Of a stretch of 64,000 nucleotides of DNA, positions 1 to 14,958 are shown piece by piece (position 1 is the stretch's first letter; each line of letters opens with the position of its first letter). The stretch covers positions 970,836 through 1,034,835 of the forward strand of contig NZ_OCPC01000001.1 in NCBI RefSeq assembly GCF_900220985.1, read 5' to 3'. The stretch is from Parahoeflea halophila (lineage in GTDB: Bacteria > Pseudomonadota > Alphaproteobacteria > Rhizobiales > Rhizobiaceae). A program made the position numbers and the translations under genes. A model generated the notes under the pieces. That model saw only the letters and a program-made list of their open reading frames with translations. It did no database searches and was not told where the DNA came from.

Positions 1-77
1 AGGCCGAGCGCCAGTGTTGCCCAGATATGCGCGCCCCAGCTCTGCCCGTCCCTGGCGGTTTTCAACTGCACGTTCAT
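1..77 (-). CDS. MATE-like efflux transporter, N-terminal fragment
   Basis: Reading the minus strand from an ATG at 75-77 gives an open frame of 25 codons that runs off the window edge. It starts MNVQLKTARDGQSWGAHIWA and continues TLALG(L). A GGGAG ribosome binding site lies just before the ATG. In rhizobia, NorM-type MATE multidrug exporters commonly begin with a short polar tail followed by an 'ATLALGLPL' first membrane helix, and this fragment fits that. It is divergent from the MscS gene that follows. The family call rests on 25 residues and memory, so it is tentative; the reading frame itself looks real. Confidence 0.42.
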   Translation of the reverse strand, partial: MNVQLKTARDGQSWGAHIWATLALG

Positions 78-227
78 GAAATGCTCCCGTCCTCGAAAAA
101 CGCTTATGCGCCCGCGAAAAATACTTGGCAACCCGCTCTGCAACGCGGCGCGCCTCTGTGCTGCATCCATCCCGGATTGCCGAGACGGGAGCTTCTCAAT
201 TCACGCATAAGATCCCATACTAGCGGG

Positions 228-1550
228 ATGGACAGTATCGACATCCCCGCAACCGCGCAGACCCTTGTCACCTTCTGGGACAAGACCTCCGCCTATCTCG
301 CCCAGCCCTGGACCTTCTATCAGATCCTGATTCTGGCGGGCTGCTATGCGGCCGGCTGGGTGATATCGCGCAGGGTCGAGCCCTGGCTTGAAGACCGCGC
401 CCGCACGATCAAGGGAAAGCCCGGCCTGCTGCGCGTCATCATCGCGGTGATGCGCCGGACCCACTGGATCATCTTCCTGATCCTGCTGTGGCTCATCCGG
501 CTGGTGACACTGGAACTGACCTGGCCGTCACGGACCTATCTGATGGCGCTGGCGCTGGCGCTCGGCTGGGCCTGGTTGGCGATCTCGGTCTCGAGCCGCA
601 TCATTCACAACCGGACCATCTCGCGGCTGATCGCGCTTGCGGTGTTCGGCTATGTCGCGCTCGGGATACTCGAACTGCGCCCAGATGCCGCCGCGTTTCT
701 CGAGCAGATGGCCATCCAGCTTGGCGACCTGCGCATCTCGGCGCTGTTCGTCCTGCGCACCGTGGTGATTACCGCGGGCTTTCTCTGGATCGCCAATCTG
801 GCCGGAAATTTCTTCGACAGCCGCATCAACACGTTTGAGGACCTGTCTCCTTCGTTCAGGGTTCTGGCTGGCAAGGTGGTCAAGATCAGCCTGATCGTGA
901 TTGCCGGGATGATGGCGCTGTCTTCCACCGGCATCGATCTCACCGCGCTGACCGTGTTTTCCGGTGCCGTCGGCGTCGGGCTCGGCTTCGGCCTGCAGAA
1001 AGTGGTGTCGAACTTCATCTCCGGCGTCATCATCCTGATGGACCGCTCGATCAAGCCCGGTGACACCATCGCGCTTGGCGACACCTTTGGCTGGATCCGC
1101 GAATTGCGCGCCCGCTTCGTTTCGGTGATCACCCGCGACGGCCGCGAATACCTGATCCCGAACGAGGACTTCATTACCCAGAAAGTGGTCAACTGGTCGT
1201 TTTCCGACAAGCTGGTGCGGCTCGATGTCGATTTCGGCGTGGCCTATGACAGCGACCCGCATGAAGTCACCAGACTGGCGATCGCCGCAGCCAGTACCAT
1301 CGACCGCGTTCTCGATGCGCCGTCTCCCGTGTGCTGGATGACGCAATTCGGCTCGTCGTCACTGGATTTCAAGCTGCGCTTCTGGATCGCCGACCCGCAG
1401 GCGGGCCTGACCAATGTCCGCGGCAAGGTGCTGCTTGCGATGTGGGATGAGTTCAAGGAAAACGGCGTCAACATCCCCTTCCCGCACCGGGAAATCATCA
1501 TGCGCACGCCGGTGGAGGTCGTCAGCCGCACCGCGCCGGAAGCCGAATAG
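228..1550 (+). CDS. MscS-family mechanosensitive channel
   Basis: 440-residue inner-membrane protein with about five to six hydrophobic helices in the first 245 residues, followed by the MscS pore-lining helix (GAVGVGLGFGLQKVVSNF, about residues 245-262) and the start of the cytoplasmic beta domain (DRSIKPGDTI, about 272-281). Family members open on membrane tension and release solutes during osmotic downshock. The open frame extends upstream to 27, but the extra 67 residues are low-complexity and non-membrane, so ATG 228 (MDSIDIPATAQ) is preferred; its ribosome site is weak. The extra N-terminal helices resemble the larger MscS subfamilies rather than the minimal three-helix type. Confidence 0.87.
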   Translation: MDSIDIPATAQTLVTFWDKTSAYLAQPWTFYQILILAGCYAAGWVISRRVEPWLEDRARTIKGKPGLLRVIIAVMRRTHWIIFLILLWLIRLVTLELTWPSRTYLMALALALGWAWLAISVSSRIIHNRTISRLIALAVFGYVALGILELRPDAAAFLEQMAIQLGDLRISALFVLRTVVITAGFLWIANLAGNFFDSRINTFEDLSPSFRVLAGKVVKISLIVIAGMMALSSTGIDLTALTVFSGAVGVGLGFGLQKVVSNFISGVIILMDRSIKPGDTIALGDTFGWIRELRARFVSVITRDGREYLIPNEDFITQKVVNWSFSDKLVRLDVDFGVAYDSDPHEVTRLAIAAASTIDRVLDAPSPVCWMTQFGSSSLDFKLRFWIADPQAGLTNVRGKVLLAMWDEFKENGVNIPFPHREIIMRTPVEVVSRTAPEAE

Positions 1551-1622
1551 CCCCGGAAAGTGGGGCGGCAAAGCCAATCCTCCGTTGCATATCCGCCTGC
1601 CGCCCGACCCTGAACCGGCCAC

Positions 1623-1652
1623 AAAAATGCCGGGAGCCCTGGAGCTCCCGGC
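1623..1652 (-). terminator. Rho-independent terminator of the MCP gene
   Basis: Perfect 9-bp stem GCCGGGAGC/GCTCCCGGC (1629-1637 and 1644-1652) with a 6-nt loop. On the minus strand it is followed by five T residues, so it serves the chemoreceptor gene ending at 1681; the plus side has only a few A residues. Confidence 0.75.
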
Positions 1653-1680
1653 AAAATCGAGGTCGAAACCCGCTGTTGGA

Positions 1681-4360
<2,680 letters not shown>

Positions 4361-5272
4361 TTAAACCGGGCTGTTGAGCGTGTCGCAGGCTTCCAGGCGG
4401 CCAGATTCGAAACCGCGGGCGAACCATTTTTTGCGTTGCGCCGAGGTGCCGTGGTTGAAGCTTTCGGGCACAACGAACCCTTGGGTGCGGCGCTGCAGCG
4501 TGTCGTCGCCGATCTGCCGGGCGGCATTGAGCGCCTCTTCCAGATCGCCACGCTCGAGCAGCCCTTTCTGCTCCGTATAATGCCCCCAAATCCCGGCAAA
4601 ACAATCGGCCTGCAGCTCGACCCGGATCGACATCTGGTTCTCTTCCGTCTGGCTCATCGAGCGGCGCATCCGGTTGAACTCGGGCAGCACGCCGATCAGG
4701 TTCTGCACGTGGTGTCCGACCTCGTGCGCGATCACATAGGCCTGGGCGAAATCACCCGACGCCTTGAAGCGTTGGGCCAGCTCGTCAAAGAAGGTGAGAT
4801 CGATATAGACCTTCTGGTCGCCGGGGCAATAAAACGGACCGGAAGCGGAACTGGCATTGCCGCAGGCCGAACTGACTGCGCCTGAAAAAAGCACCAGTGT
4901 CGGCTCCGGATAGGCGAAACCGTGCGACTGCATGATGGTGTTCCAGACATCCTCGGTCTCGGCCAGAACCGTGGCCACGAATTGCGTCATCTCGTCCTGG
5001 CGCGCCGGTGTCACCTGGCGTTCAGTCTGGCTTTGCCCGTTTAGCGCGCCGGTATTGCCGCCGAGCAATTGCAGCGGGTCGATGCCGATCAGCTTGAGGA
5101 CGAGAAAGATCACCCCGATGATCAAGATGGTTTTGAAGCTCAGCCCCGAACGGCGAATGCCGCCCGATGGCAGGCGGATACCTCCGCTGCGGCCAAATGA
5201 AGTGCGGCCACGCGACGAGGATCCCCGTCTGTCCTCGATATTGCGGCTCTGGCGGCGGCCTTTCCAATCCAT
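4361..5272 (-). CDS. YpfJ-type neutral zinc metallopeptidase
   Basis: 303-residue protein of the 'putative neutral zinc metallopeptidase' (YpfJ/KPN_02809) family. The N-terminus is rich in Arg, Ser and Gly, followed by one membrane helix (ILIIGVIFLVLKLIGI, about 50-65), so the catalytic domain probably faces the periplasm. The metal and catalytic motif HEVGHHVQN is near residue 182, and the family block QADCFAGIWGHY follows. ATG 5272 (MDWKGRRQSRN) has GGGAG upstream and matches the usual family N-terminus; the frame extends eight codons further. No physiological substrate is known to me. It stands alone between an intergenic gap and the DUF2306 gene. Confidence 0.86.
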   Translation of the reverse strand: MDWKGRRQSRNIEDRRGSSSRGRTSFGRSGGIRLPSGGIRRSGLSFKTILIIGVIFLVLKLIGIDPLQLLGGNTGALNGQSQTERQVTPARQDEMTQFVATVLAETEDVWNTIMQSHGFAYPEPTLVLFSGAVSSACGNASSASGPFYCPGDQKVYIDLTFFDELAQRFKASGDFAQAYVIAHEVGHHVQNLIGVLPEFNRMRRSMSQTEENQMSIRVELQADCFAGIWGHYTEQKGLLERGDLEEALNAARQIGDDTLQRRTQGFVVPESFNHGTSAQRKKWFARGFESGRLEACDTLNSPV

Positions 5273-5342
5273 GATCTCAAGTCTCCCGGGCGGCATGAGC
5301 CGTGCTTCTGCAATACGCTGGTACGGCGCGCCAAAGCCAGTT

Positions 5343-6314
5343 TCAACATTCGGCTTCCAGCGTCAGTCGGCGGGACTTCCGCGCAAGCGGGTTGTAGCCG
5401 GCCTGCGCCAGCGCCCGGGCAGCCATCACGCTCGCTAGGAAAACCGGCGCGGCGACAAAAAGTTCCCGGACACCCGCCCTCTCCATGAGATCGGGCGCCA
5501 CTGCTGCAATGGCGCCAGCAGCAAAGCGGAACGCGAAGATCGCAAGAAGGGCGAGCAGCGAGATGACTTCCCCCCTGACCAGCACCCTGTTGCCCTCAAG
5601 CCGCGTTGCCACAGCGGATCGCATGGTCATGAAGCCGGCGGCCAGGCCAAGGCCAAGGCCTGCCGCCATGGCCGAGAGCCCGGAAGCATCGATCCCGCCA
5701 GTCAGAACTGGCAACAGCATCGCAACCATCAGCAGCGCCGGCAACAGCATCAGCCGCCACACCGGCAGGACCCGGTCGCGCATGCGGCTCACGCCAAGCG
5801 CAATCAGCGCAATGAGCAGCGGCCAGACCCAGACCGGCGCCGCAGTAACGATATACACGGCCGCTGCCGGACCTGTTGCAAGCGTTGTCGGAGGAACGGA
5901 AGCAGCGCTCGCCCCGGCTGAACCGAACACCACCTCGTGCATGATCCGGCCAGGCAGGAAGCTGAAACCTCCGGCGATCCCGATGGCGCCGAAATAGAGT
6001 GACTTGACCGCCCGCTGGTGATTGATGAAGTCGCGCCGCCGCGCCGACCAGACCACCGCGAAGACGCCCACCAGCGTTAACACCGAGAGCAGGTGGATGG
6101 GAGAGAACGGCCCCCACAGCCTGATCGTGTGAATGAAGAAGCTCGACAGCGCGGCAAGCAGCATCAGCGCAATCCAGACCCGGCCCGCACTGCGATGGGC
6201 CGGCGTGCCTTTCCGCCCCAGCAGCAGGATGCCGTCAATGACCGCCGCCGGAACGACGGCAAGCACGTGAAGCTGGATCGCAGGGCTGGCATTGAGCAGA
6301 GGTTCGAGAGTCAT
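5343..6314 (-). CDS. DUF2306-like integral membrane protein
   Basis: 323 residues with about eight hydrophobic helices and no obvious catalytic motif. The first half contains the pattern LHVLAVVPAAVIDGILLLGR, HRSAGRVWIALM and INHQRAVKSLYFGAIGIAGG, which I associate with the DUF2306 (predicted membrane protein) family; conserved His residues could bind a cofactor. ATG 6314 (MTLEPLLNASPA) is preferred over the longer 6368 start because it begins shortly before the first helix. It is transcribed divergently from the LytTR gene at 6449, with about 135 bases between them, so regulation by that protein is plausible but inferred. Confidence 0.7.
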   Translation of the reverse strand: MTLEPLLNASPAIQLHVLAVVPAAVIDGILLLGRKGTPAHRSAGRVWIALMLLAALSSFFIHTIRLWGPFSPIHLLSVLTLVGVFAVVWSARRRDFINHQRAVKSLYFGAIGIAGGFSFLPGRIMHEVVFGSAGASAASVPPTTLATGPAAAVYIVTAAPVWVWPLLIALIALGVSRMRDRVLPVWRLMLLPALLMVAMLLPVLTGGIDASGLSAMAAGLGLGLAAGFMTMRSAVATRLEGNRVLVRGEVISLLALLAIFAFRFAAGAIAAVAPDLMERAGVRELFVAAPVFLASVMAARALAQAGYNPLARKSRRLTLEAEC

Positions 6315-6448
6315 GAAAACAGGTCCTTGTTGTGGATCGCGGTGGGCTGGCGGGTCAAACACCTGCACTCCGATTGCTTAATCGAACCTCATCGGCCATG
6401 AACGGAGGCGTTCCTCAACGCCATCTGCGTCTGTGACCGGAGAACTTC

Positions 6449-7318
6449 GTGAGCGCCCCATTGCTGCAATCCACGCTTCGTGAACTGCACACCCATCTCA
6501 AACGGCCCAGACTGTGGCTGGTGTTTGCACTGGTGGTCGGCCTCTTCGTCATCACCGGCCCGTTCGGCACCTATGAACGGCTGGCCTTCCCCACCCGGCT
6601 TGGCTACTGGCTGGTGCTGCACGCTGCCAGCTGGGCTTGCGCGCTGACCAGCATTGCCTTCTTCGACACTCTGCTGGCAGCCCGCATGGCCTCCCGGCTC
6701 AACCGCATGCTTATCGGTGCCATTGTGTCGGCTCCGCCCCTCGGGCTGGTCATCTCGGTGATCAACTTCGCGTTACTGATGCGCCCTCTCAACGCGATGC
6801 AGATTGCCGAAAACGCGCTGATCGCCCTGCCGATCGGCGTGACGTTCTCGCTGCTGGCATGGCTCAGCATGAGCAGCGGCGAACCAGACGCACCGGCCGG
6901 CCCGGGCGAGGCGACCGCCACCACACCCGGCGCATCTTCTTCACCTGGCGCCATAGCCGCCGCAACCGATTCCGGCGTTGCAGCCGATCGGCCATCCTTG
7001 CTTGACAGGCTTCCTGTGGAAAAGCGCGGCACCCTGATCCGGCTTGAGGTGCAGGATCACTATGTGCTGGTGGTGACCACGAGGGGCGAAGAGCTGATCC
7101 TGATGCGCCTTGCCGATGCCATCGCGGAAGCTGGCGCCGGCCAGCAGATCCACCGCTCGCACTGGGTCTCGGACGCCGGCGTCGAGACCTTGAGTAGAAA
7201 AGGTGGCAAGAACCCGAAACTGGTGGTCCAGACCCTTGATGGCCGCGAGCTGCCGGTGAGCCGCAGCCAGATGCCGGCCGTCCGCAGCCGCTGGGGCAAC
7301 AGGATCAGAAATTCTTGA
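6449..7318 (+). CDS. Membrane-anchored LytTR-family transcription regulator
   Basis: 289 residues with two parts. Residues about 20-145 hold four hydrophobic helices. After a Pro/Ala/Gly/Ser-rich linker (about 150-185), a LytTR DNA-binding domain fills the C-terminus: LEVQDHYVLVVTTRGEELI, then MRLADAIAEA and IHRSHWVS, ending with the LPVSRSQM region. Regulators with this layout are membrane-bound one-component systems. The start codon is GTG with GGAGA seven bases upstream. Its divergent neighbour is the DUF2306 protein; membrane LytTR regulators often control a membrane partner gene next door, which supports pairing the two, though no operator repeat was identified. Confidence 0.82.
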   Translation: MSAPLLQSTLRELHTHLKRPRLWLVFALVVGLFVITGPFGTYERLAFPTRLGYWLVLHAASWACALTSIAFFDTLLAARMASRLNRMLIGAIVSAPPLGLVISVINFALLMRPLNAMQIAENALIALPIGVTFSLLAWLSMSSGEPDAPAGPGEATATTPGASSSPGAIAAATDSGVAADRPSLLDRLPVEKRGTLIRLEVQDHYVLVVTTRGEELILMRLADAIAEAGAGQQIHRSHWVSDAGVETLSRKGGKNPKLVVQTLDGRELPVSRSQMPAVRSRWGNRIRNS

Positions 7319-7386
7319 TCCCGATCATGGCGGGCGCGTCGAACATGCCTCAGGCTCGCATCGGAACCAACCAGTGAGCAATTGAA

Positions 7387-7755
7387 ATGGCCATCAACAA
7401 AATGTCAGGTAAGGTAGCGGCAACGGCATTGATCGCTGTTCGCGTCATGGTACTGACAGCCCTGCCGCTCACAGCCACCCCCGCGCCGGCCGATCAGGCA
7501 GCCGTCAAGCGCGGTCAGGCCGTGGTCGACGAATGGTGCCGCGACTGCCATGTCCGCGAGGGCGAAAAGCTCACCGCCGACATGGCCCCGCCCTACTCGA
7601 TTATCGTCAAGGGCGATAAGCGCGACCGCGCCTGGTTCGAAGCCTTCCTCGCGGCAGACCATTTCCCGATGGCCACATTCAGATTGTTCGACCATGAGAA
7701 GACCGATGTGGTGGAATGGCTGCTCGATCTGCAAAAGCGCGAAGTGGGGAATTAG
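7387..7755 (+). CDS. Small periplasmic c-type cytochrome
   Basis: 122 residues: an N-terminal signal sequence (hydrophobic core about 10-32, ending ATPAPA), then a single haem-binding CRDCH motif at about residues 54-58 and a possible Met axial ligand in HFPMATFRL near residue 99. This is the pattern of a monohaem class I cytochrome c or cytochrome c-like domain protein. It starts 68 bases after the LytTR gene on the same strand and could share its transcript. It ends 11 bases before the converging PAP2 gene. Its electron partners cannot be told from the context. Confidence 0.8.
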   Translation: MAINKMSGKVAATALIAVRVMVLTALPLTATPAPADQAAVKRGQAVVDEWCRDCHVREGEKLTADMAPPYSIIVKGDKRDRAWFEAFLAADHFPMATFRLFDHEKTDVVEWLLDLQKREVGN

Positions 7756-7766
7756 CCCTGATCGAT

Positions 7767-8711
7767 CTACCCGGCGCTTCTTCTGCTGCTGAACTGGAAC
7801 GCTTGGGTCGGTTTGTGCTGCGGCATCCGGGAAACAGCCCCGACACAATAAAGCGCTAACGCCGCGACGGCAAAACCGGCAAACACATCAACAAGATAGT
7901 GCCCACCGTGGGTCAGGGTCGAAAACCCCATCAAGGCATTGAGCGCCAGGAACGGATATCTGAGCCATGGGAGGCTGAACGCCGAGACACCGCATATCAA
8001 AGCAACCGCAGCATGAACAGAAGGGAATGTGAGGATCCCCTCCGCCGTCGCCAGCGAGAACATGAACTCCGGTTGCTCACGGACTGCATTGAACTGGTCA
8101 AGAAATGCATGCCCGAAATAAGGATTGATCGAGGCCAGTGAATCCGGCTCGATGGCGTACACCACATGCGCACCCAAAGCCGGAAACCAGATCGAAACAA
8201 AGCTCGAAAAAAAGCCAACCGCGGCATAGGCCAGAACCAATGCAAACGCTCGTTCTGGGTGTCCACAAAGGATCAAAAGCATGGGCAACACTATCAATTG
8301 GAGGGAAAATGACGCGTAGGCATGCATCAGCGCCCACGAAAACAGTGGTATGGTGTCGATGAAGCGTATCAATGCAACACCATCAAACCCCACGCGCTGG
8401 TCAATCGCCATGAGTGTGGCATCTGCCAATGGTGAATTGAGCGACACCGCCAGATAGGTCGACATCAGCACCAGGACCGAGAACGCGACACCACCGGATA
8501 GGGCTTCCAAGATCAAAGAGGATTTGATGAAACCGCGTAATCGGCAAATCACTGTTGTCAAAATCATCAGGGACATTGATGAGGCAACAGGCATTAACGC
8601 ATGAACATCAAGCAAAACCTTGGAGACGCTGAACAACAGCATGACCACGGTGCCGGATGCCAGAAGCGACCACCACATGAATGCGCGCAGGATCTTCAAT
8701 TCACGGGTCAT
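7767..8711 (-). CDS. PAP2-superfamily membrane phosphatase
   Basis: 314 residues with about six to eight membrane helices. Two PAP2 phosphatase motifs are visible: FPSVHAAVALICG (motif C2, catalytic His) near residue 200 and THGGHYLVDVFAG (motif C3, nucleophilic His and Asp) near 270. The third motif (KxxxxxxRP) is not obvious, which is typical of the PAP2_3 / inositol-phosphoceramide-synthase-like branch. Likely substrates are lipid phosphates or sphingolipid headgroups in the membrane. Start MTRELKIL at 8711 is preferred over 8726. Slightly lower GC than its neighbours suggests it may be accessory. Confidence 0.78.
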   Translation of the reverse strand: MTRELKILRAFMWWSLLASGTVVMLLFSVSKVLLDVHALMPVASSMSLMILTTVICRLRGFIKSSLILEALSGGVAFSVLVLMSTYLAVSLNSPLADATLMAIDQRVGFDGVALIRFIDTIPLFSWALMHAYASFSLQLIVLPMLLILCGHPERAFALVLAYAAVGFFSSFVSIWFPALGAHVVYAIEPDSLASINPYFGHAFLDQFNAVREQPEFMFSLATAEGILTFPSVHAAVALICGVSAFSLPWLRYPFLALNALMGFSTLTHGGHYLVDVFAGFAVAALALYCVGAVSRMPQHKPTQAFQFSSRRSAG

Positions 8712-8997
8712 GCATTCCTGCGCCATGCTATTGCAACGGGCTTTAAAGATGTCGGATGCATCTTAAAATTCCGTTGGCAACAACAGCCGGGGCTGAAAGC
8801 CGCACCGCAAGGCTTCAGAATTGGAACCGGCACACCCCCCACTTTCCCCTGCACATCGTCGCATTGGGGGTTCCCTCACAGCATCCATTTCCCTATAAGC
8901 CGCGTCTAGCCTCAGATTTTGCGCATGGCGTCTCCCGGGTGGTTGATCTCCAGCGGGGGGATTTTTGCGCGAAGCCCGCAGAAAAGGGACCCGGACC

Positions 8998-12489
<3,492 letters not shown>

Positions 12490-12501
12490 CGGGGCAAGTT
12501 G

Positions 12502-12696
12502 ATGCTGCGGGACAGCCGCGATACCATCAAGCGTCTGAAGGCTGATGGTTTCGAGCTGGTATCGGTTCGTGGGCCCCATCACAAGTTCCGGCAACCGTTG
12601 GACGGTAGGGTTGTGATTCTCACCCATCCGCGCAAGGATATTCCTGCTGGAACAGTTCGGTCGTTCTACGCACAGGCCCGCTGGCCCAAGGACTGA
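12502..12696 (+). CDS. hicA: HicA-family mRNA interferase toxin
   Basis: 64 residues with the HicA (YcfA-like) double-stranded-RNA-binding-type fold: SRDTIKRLKADGFELVSVRG, then PHHKFRQP with the catalytic His (GPHHKF), and a closing VILTHPRKDIPAGTVRSF. HicA toxins cleave mRNA in a translation-independent way. It begins only 12 bases after carB, possibly on the same transcript, with GGGG as ribosome site; ATG 12502 is chosen over an adjacent TTG. The hicB antitoxin follows three bases later, the standard toxin-first order. Confidence 0.9.
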   Translation: MLRDSRDTIKRLKADGFELVSVRGPHHKFRQPLDGRVVILTHPRKDIPAGTVRSFYAQARWPKD

Positions 12697-12699
12697 GAC

Positions 12700-12978
12700 A
12701 TGGTTTACTACATCACTCTCGTTCACAAGGAACCTGACAGCGGCTACTGCATTTCCTTTCCCGATGTTCCAGGCATCACCGCGGTTGCCGATACGCTTGA
12801 TGACGCAATGCGCGAAGCTGCGACTGCTTTGGCGTTTGCTTTTGAAGACTGGGAGGGAGAACTGCCGGCGCCCCGGACCCTGGATGCTTTACGCCAGGAC
12901 GAGGACTTTCTCGCCCTTTCAGTTGACGCTGTCGTTGCCGCAGTTGCACCAGCGTCCAACCTCGAAGATGCGACGTGA
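12700..12978 (+). CDS. hicB: HicB-family antitoxin
   Basis: 92 residues. The N-terminus has the partial RNase H-like HicB fold (YYITLVHKEPDSGYCISFPD followed by VPGITAVADTLDDAMREAATAL), which binds and blocks HicA. The C-terminal tail is short and lacks a clear helix-turn-helix or ribbon-helix-helix domain, so whether it represses its own promoter is uncertain. It follows hicA by three bases. Confidence 0.9.
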   Translation: MVYYITLVHKEPDSGYCISFPDVPGITAVADTLDDAMREAATALAFAFEDWEGELPAPRTLDALRQDEDFLALSVDAVVAAVAPASNLEDAT

Positions 12979-13015
12979 TCGTTGATCTGCAGCGATGCGG
13001 TCACTGCGAGCCTCG

Positions 13016-13456
13016 ATGACCACCCCCATCGAAATTTACAACAGCCGCCTTTTTCCGGTCGACCGGCAAACGCTATTCGACGCCTTTGCCGATCCGGAGA
13101 AGCTCGTCGCGTGGTGGGGACCTGAAGGCTTCACCAATCGCGTCACCGCCTTCGATCTGAAGCCCGGCGGCCACTGGCTGATCACCATGACCGCCGACAA
13201 CGGCAGCGACTTTCACAACCGCTGGACCATCGAGGAGGTGATTGCGGGTAAGCTGGTGCGGATGACGCACCATGAACCGGTTCATGTGTTCACGCTGGAA
13301 ATGAAATTCTCCGGGGACGGCAAAAGCGCCCGTATGTCCTGGCGCATGGTGTTTCAGCACACCGACGAGATCGAGGCGATGGAAAAGTTCCTGCACGCCG
13401 CCAACGAGCAGAATTTCGACCGGCTGGAACGTTTTATCGAGGCGACACTCCGATAA
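13016..13456 (+). CDS. SRPBCC / AHSA1-like protein
   Basis: 146 residues of the START-like SRPBCC fold, Activator-of-Hsp90-ATPase-homologue (AHSA1) subgroup: the opening FPVDRQTLFDAFADPEKLVA with WWGPEGFT, then LKPGGHWLITM, a central beta-sheet and a long C-terminal helix (EIEAMEKFLHAANEQNFDRL). The fold forms a hydrophobic pocket, but the ligand is unknown for this subgroup. ATG 13016 (MTTPIEIYNS) was chosen because the family begins there. Confidence 0.82.
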   Translation: MTTPIEIYNSRLFPVDRQTLFDAFADPEKLVAWWGPEGFTNRVTAFDLKPGGHWLITMTADNGSDFHNRWTIEEVIAGKLVRMTHHEPVHVFTLEMKFSGDGKSARMSWRMVFQHTDEIEAMEKFLHAANEQNFDRLERFIEATLR

Positions 13457-13596
13457 CAGTTTGTTCTCGGCGTGGTGGAGCTGAAGCGATCTTTCCGCCT
13501 CCGGACAGGCTCCCGCAATGCTTCGATAAGCCAGCTTCGAAGCCGCAATGGCAGAAATCCAATTGCCATCTAGCCTCGATTTCAGCCTGACATCAT

Positions 13597-14958
13597 CTAG
13601 AGCGCCGGACCGGGAATGAGCCTTCTGCCGTCGGTAAAGCGTGAAAAGCGGAAGCGTGACATGTCGTGGCCGGTGGGCCGGCCGGTGGCCATATCGGCAA
13701 TCACCTTGCCGAAGCCCGGCCCGATACCGAAGCCATGCCCGCTCATGCCGGTGGCGACGATCAGCCCCTCGATCCCGGGCACCCGGTCGACCACCGGAAC
13801 CACGTCGGGCATGGCGTCGATCATGCCGGCCCAGGCATGGGTGATCTCCGGCTCGCCGAGCGCGGGGAAGCGGGCAGCGAAGCGCCGCTGGAGCACGCCC
13901 ATCCGGTTCTCGTTGGGTTTGGGATCGAGCACCCGGCAGCGCTCGAACGGGGTCTCGTCGCCAGGCCCCCATCGCCGCGCCGTGCCCCAGGCGTCGGGAT
14001 AGTGCCTTGGCGCAGCCGGCAGGAAACGGGTCTGCCCCAGCACCTTCGCGGCTGTCGGCAGCCAGGTGCGAAGATGCCTGAAGGAGTCCGGTCCGATCAG
14101 CAGGTCATGGGCGTCGAGTGCAGAGACCGTGTAGCTGCCATCCTCGCGCCGTCTGATTGCCAGCTCCTCGTCGAGCGCAGCACCGTCATAGACCTCGGGC
14201 ATCGGCGCGGTCCGCATCACCGTCGACCGCACCGAGAGTTGCGGCAGCGCTATGCCGTGGTTGCGCAACAACAGCGAGGTCCACGCACCACCTGCGACCA
14301 CCACCTGCGAAGTGGCAATGAAGCCCTGCTCGGTGTGGACGCCGGACAGTTTCCCGGCTTCGGTTTCAAACGTGCGGATGGCACAGTTCTCGCAAATGCC
14401 GACGCCCTCGCTGTGCGCCAGCCGGGCCACTGCCGGCACTGCCACCCAGGGTTCGCCACGGGCATCGGTCGGCGACCAGATCGCGCCGGCCCAGCGCTTG
14501 CCGCCCGGCCCGGTGTCGATCTGTCCCGCCACCGCGTCCCCATCGATGGCTCGCACATCAAGTTGGTGCCGGCGCGCCACATCGAGCCATTTTGCCCGCT
14601 CTTCCATCTCCTTGTCGCTGCTCGCCAGATACATGATGCCGGTGCGCCGGAAGCCGGTGCGGTTGCCGGTGTCCGCATCGATCTGCTGCCACAGCCGCGA
14701 GGCTTCCATCATGATCGGCAGTTCCGCCTCGTCGCGGCCGAGCTGGCGGATCCAGCCCCAGTTGCGCGAGGATTGTTCACCGGCCACCCGGCCCTTCTCG
14801 ACGACAAACACCGACAAACCGGCCCGCCGGAGATAGAGCGCACTCATGATCCCGATGACGCCGGCACCGACAATGACCACATCGACCCCTGAGGGCAGAG
14901 GATCGGAAAAACTGACAGGGGAAGCCGCGGTGATGGGGGCGGCAGAGCGCGCAGACAT
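13597..14958 (-). CDS. FAD-dependent oxidoreductase, D-amino-acid-oxidase-like
   Basis: 453 residues of the DAO (glycine oxidase / sarcosine oxidase-like) family. A Rossmann FAD-binding motif (DVVIVGAGVIGIMSALYLRR) lies near 25-45; a substrate-domain section follows; the C-terminus has the second FAD contact (GLIVATGMSGHGFGIGPGFG). The SSRNWGWIRQLGRD segment after the FAD motif is typical of the DadA-like branch. It probably oxidises a secondary amine or D-amino acid. ATG 14958 with GGAG upstream is preferred to 15018. It converges on the SRPBCC gene and stands alone. Confidence 0.85.
   Translation of the reverse strand: MSARSAAPITAASPVSFSDPLPSGVDVVIVGAGVIGIMSALYLRRAGLSVFVVEKGRVAGEQSSRNWGWIRQLGRDEAELPIMMEASRLWQQIDADTGNRTGFRRTGIMYLASSDKEMEERAKWLDVARRHQLDVRAIDGDAVAGQIDTGPGGKRWAGAIWSPTDARGEPWVAVPAVARLAHSEGVGICENCAIRTFETEAGKLSGVHTEQGFIATSQVVVAGGAWTSLLLRNHGIALPQLSVRSTVMRTAPMPEVYDGAALDEELAIRRREDGSYTVSALDAHDLLIGPDSFRHLRTWLPTAAKVLGQTRFLPAAPRHYPDAWGTARRWGPGDETPFERCRVLDPKPNENRMGVLQRRFAARFPALGEPEITHAWAGMIDAMPDVVPVVDRVPGIEGLIVATGMSGHGFGIGPGFGKVIADMATGRPTGHDMSRFRFSRFTDGRRLIPGPAL

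Noticed and set aside
13666-14892. 408-codon plus-strand frame
   Set aside because: Antisense to the FAD oxidoreductase; no recognisable motif.
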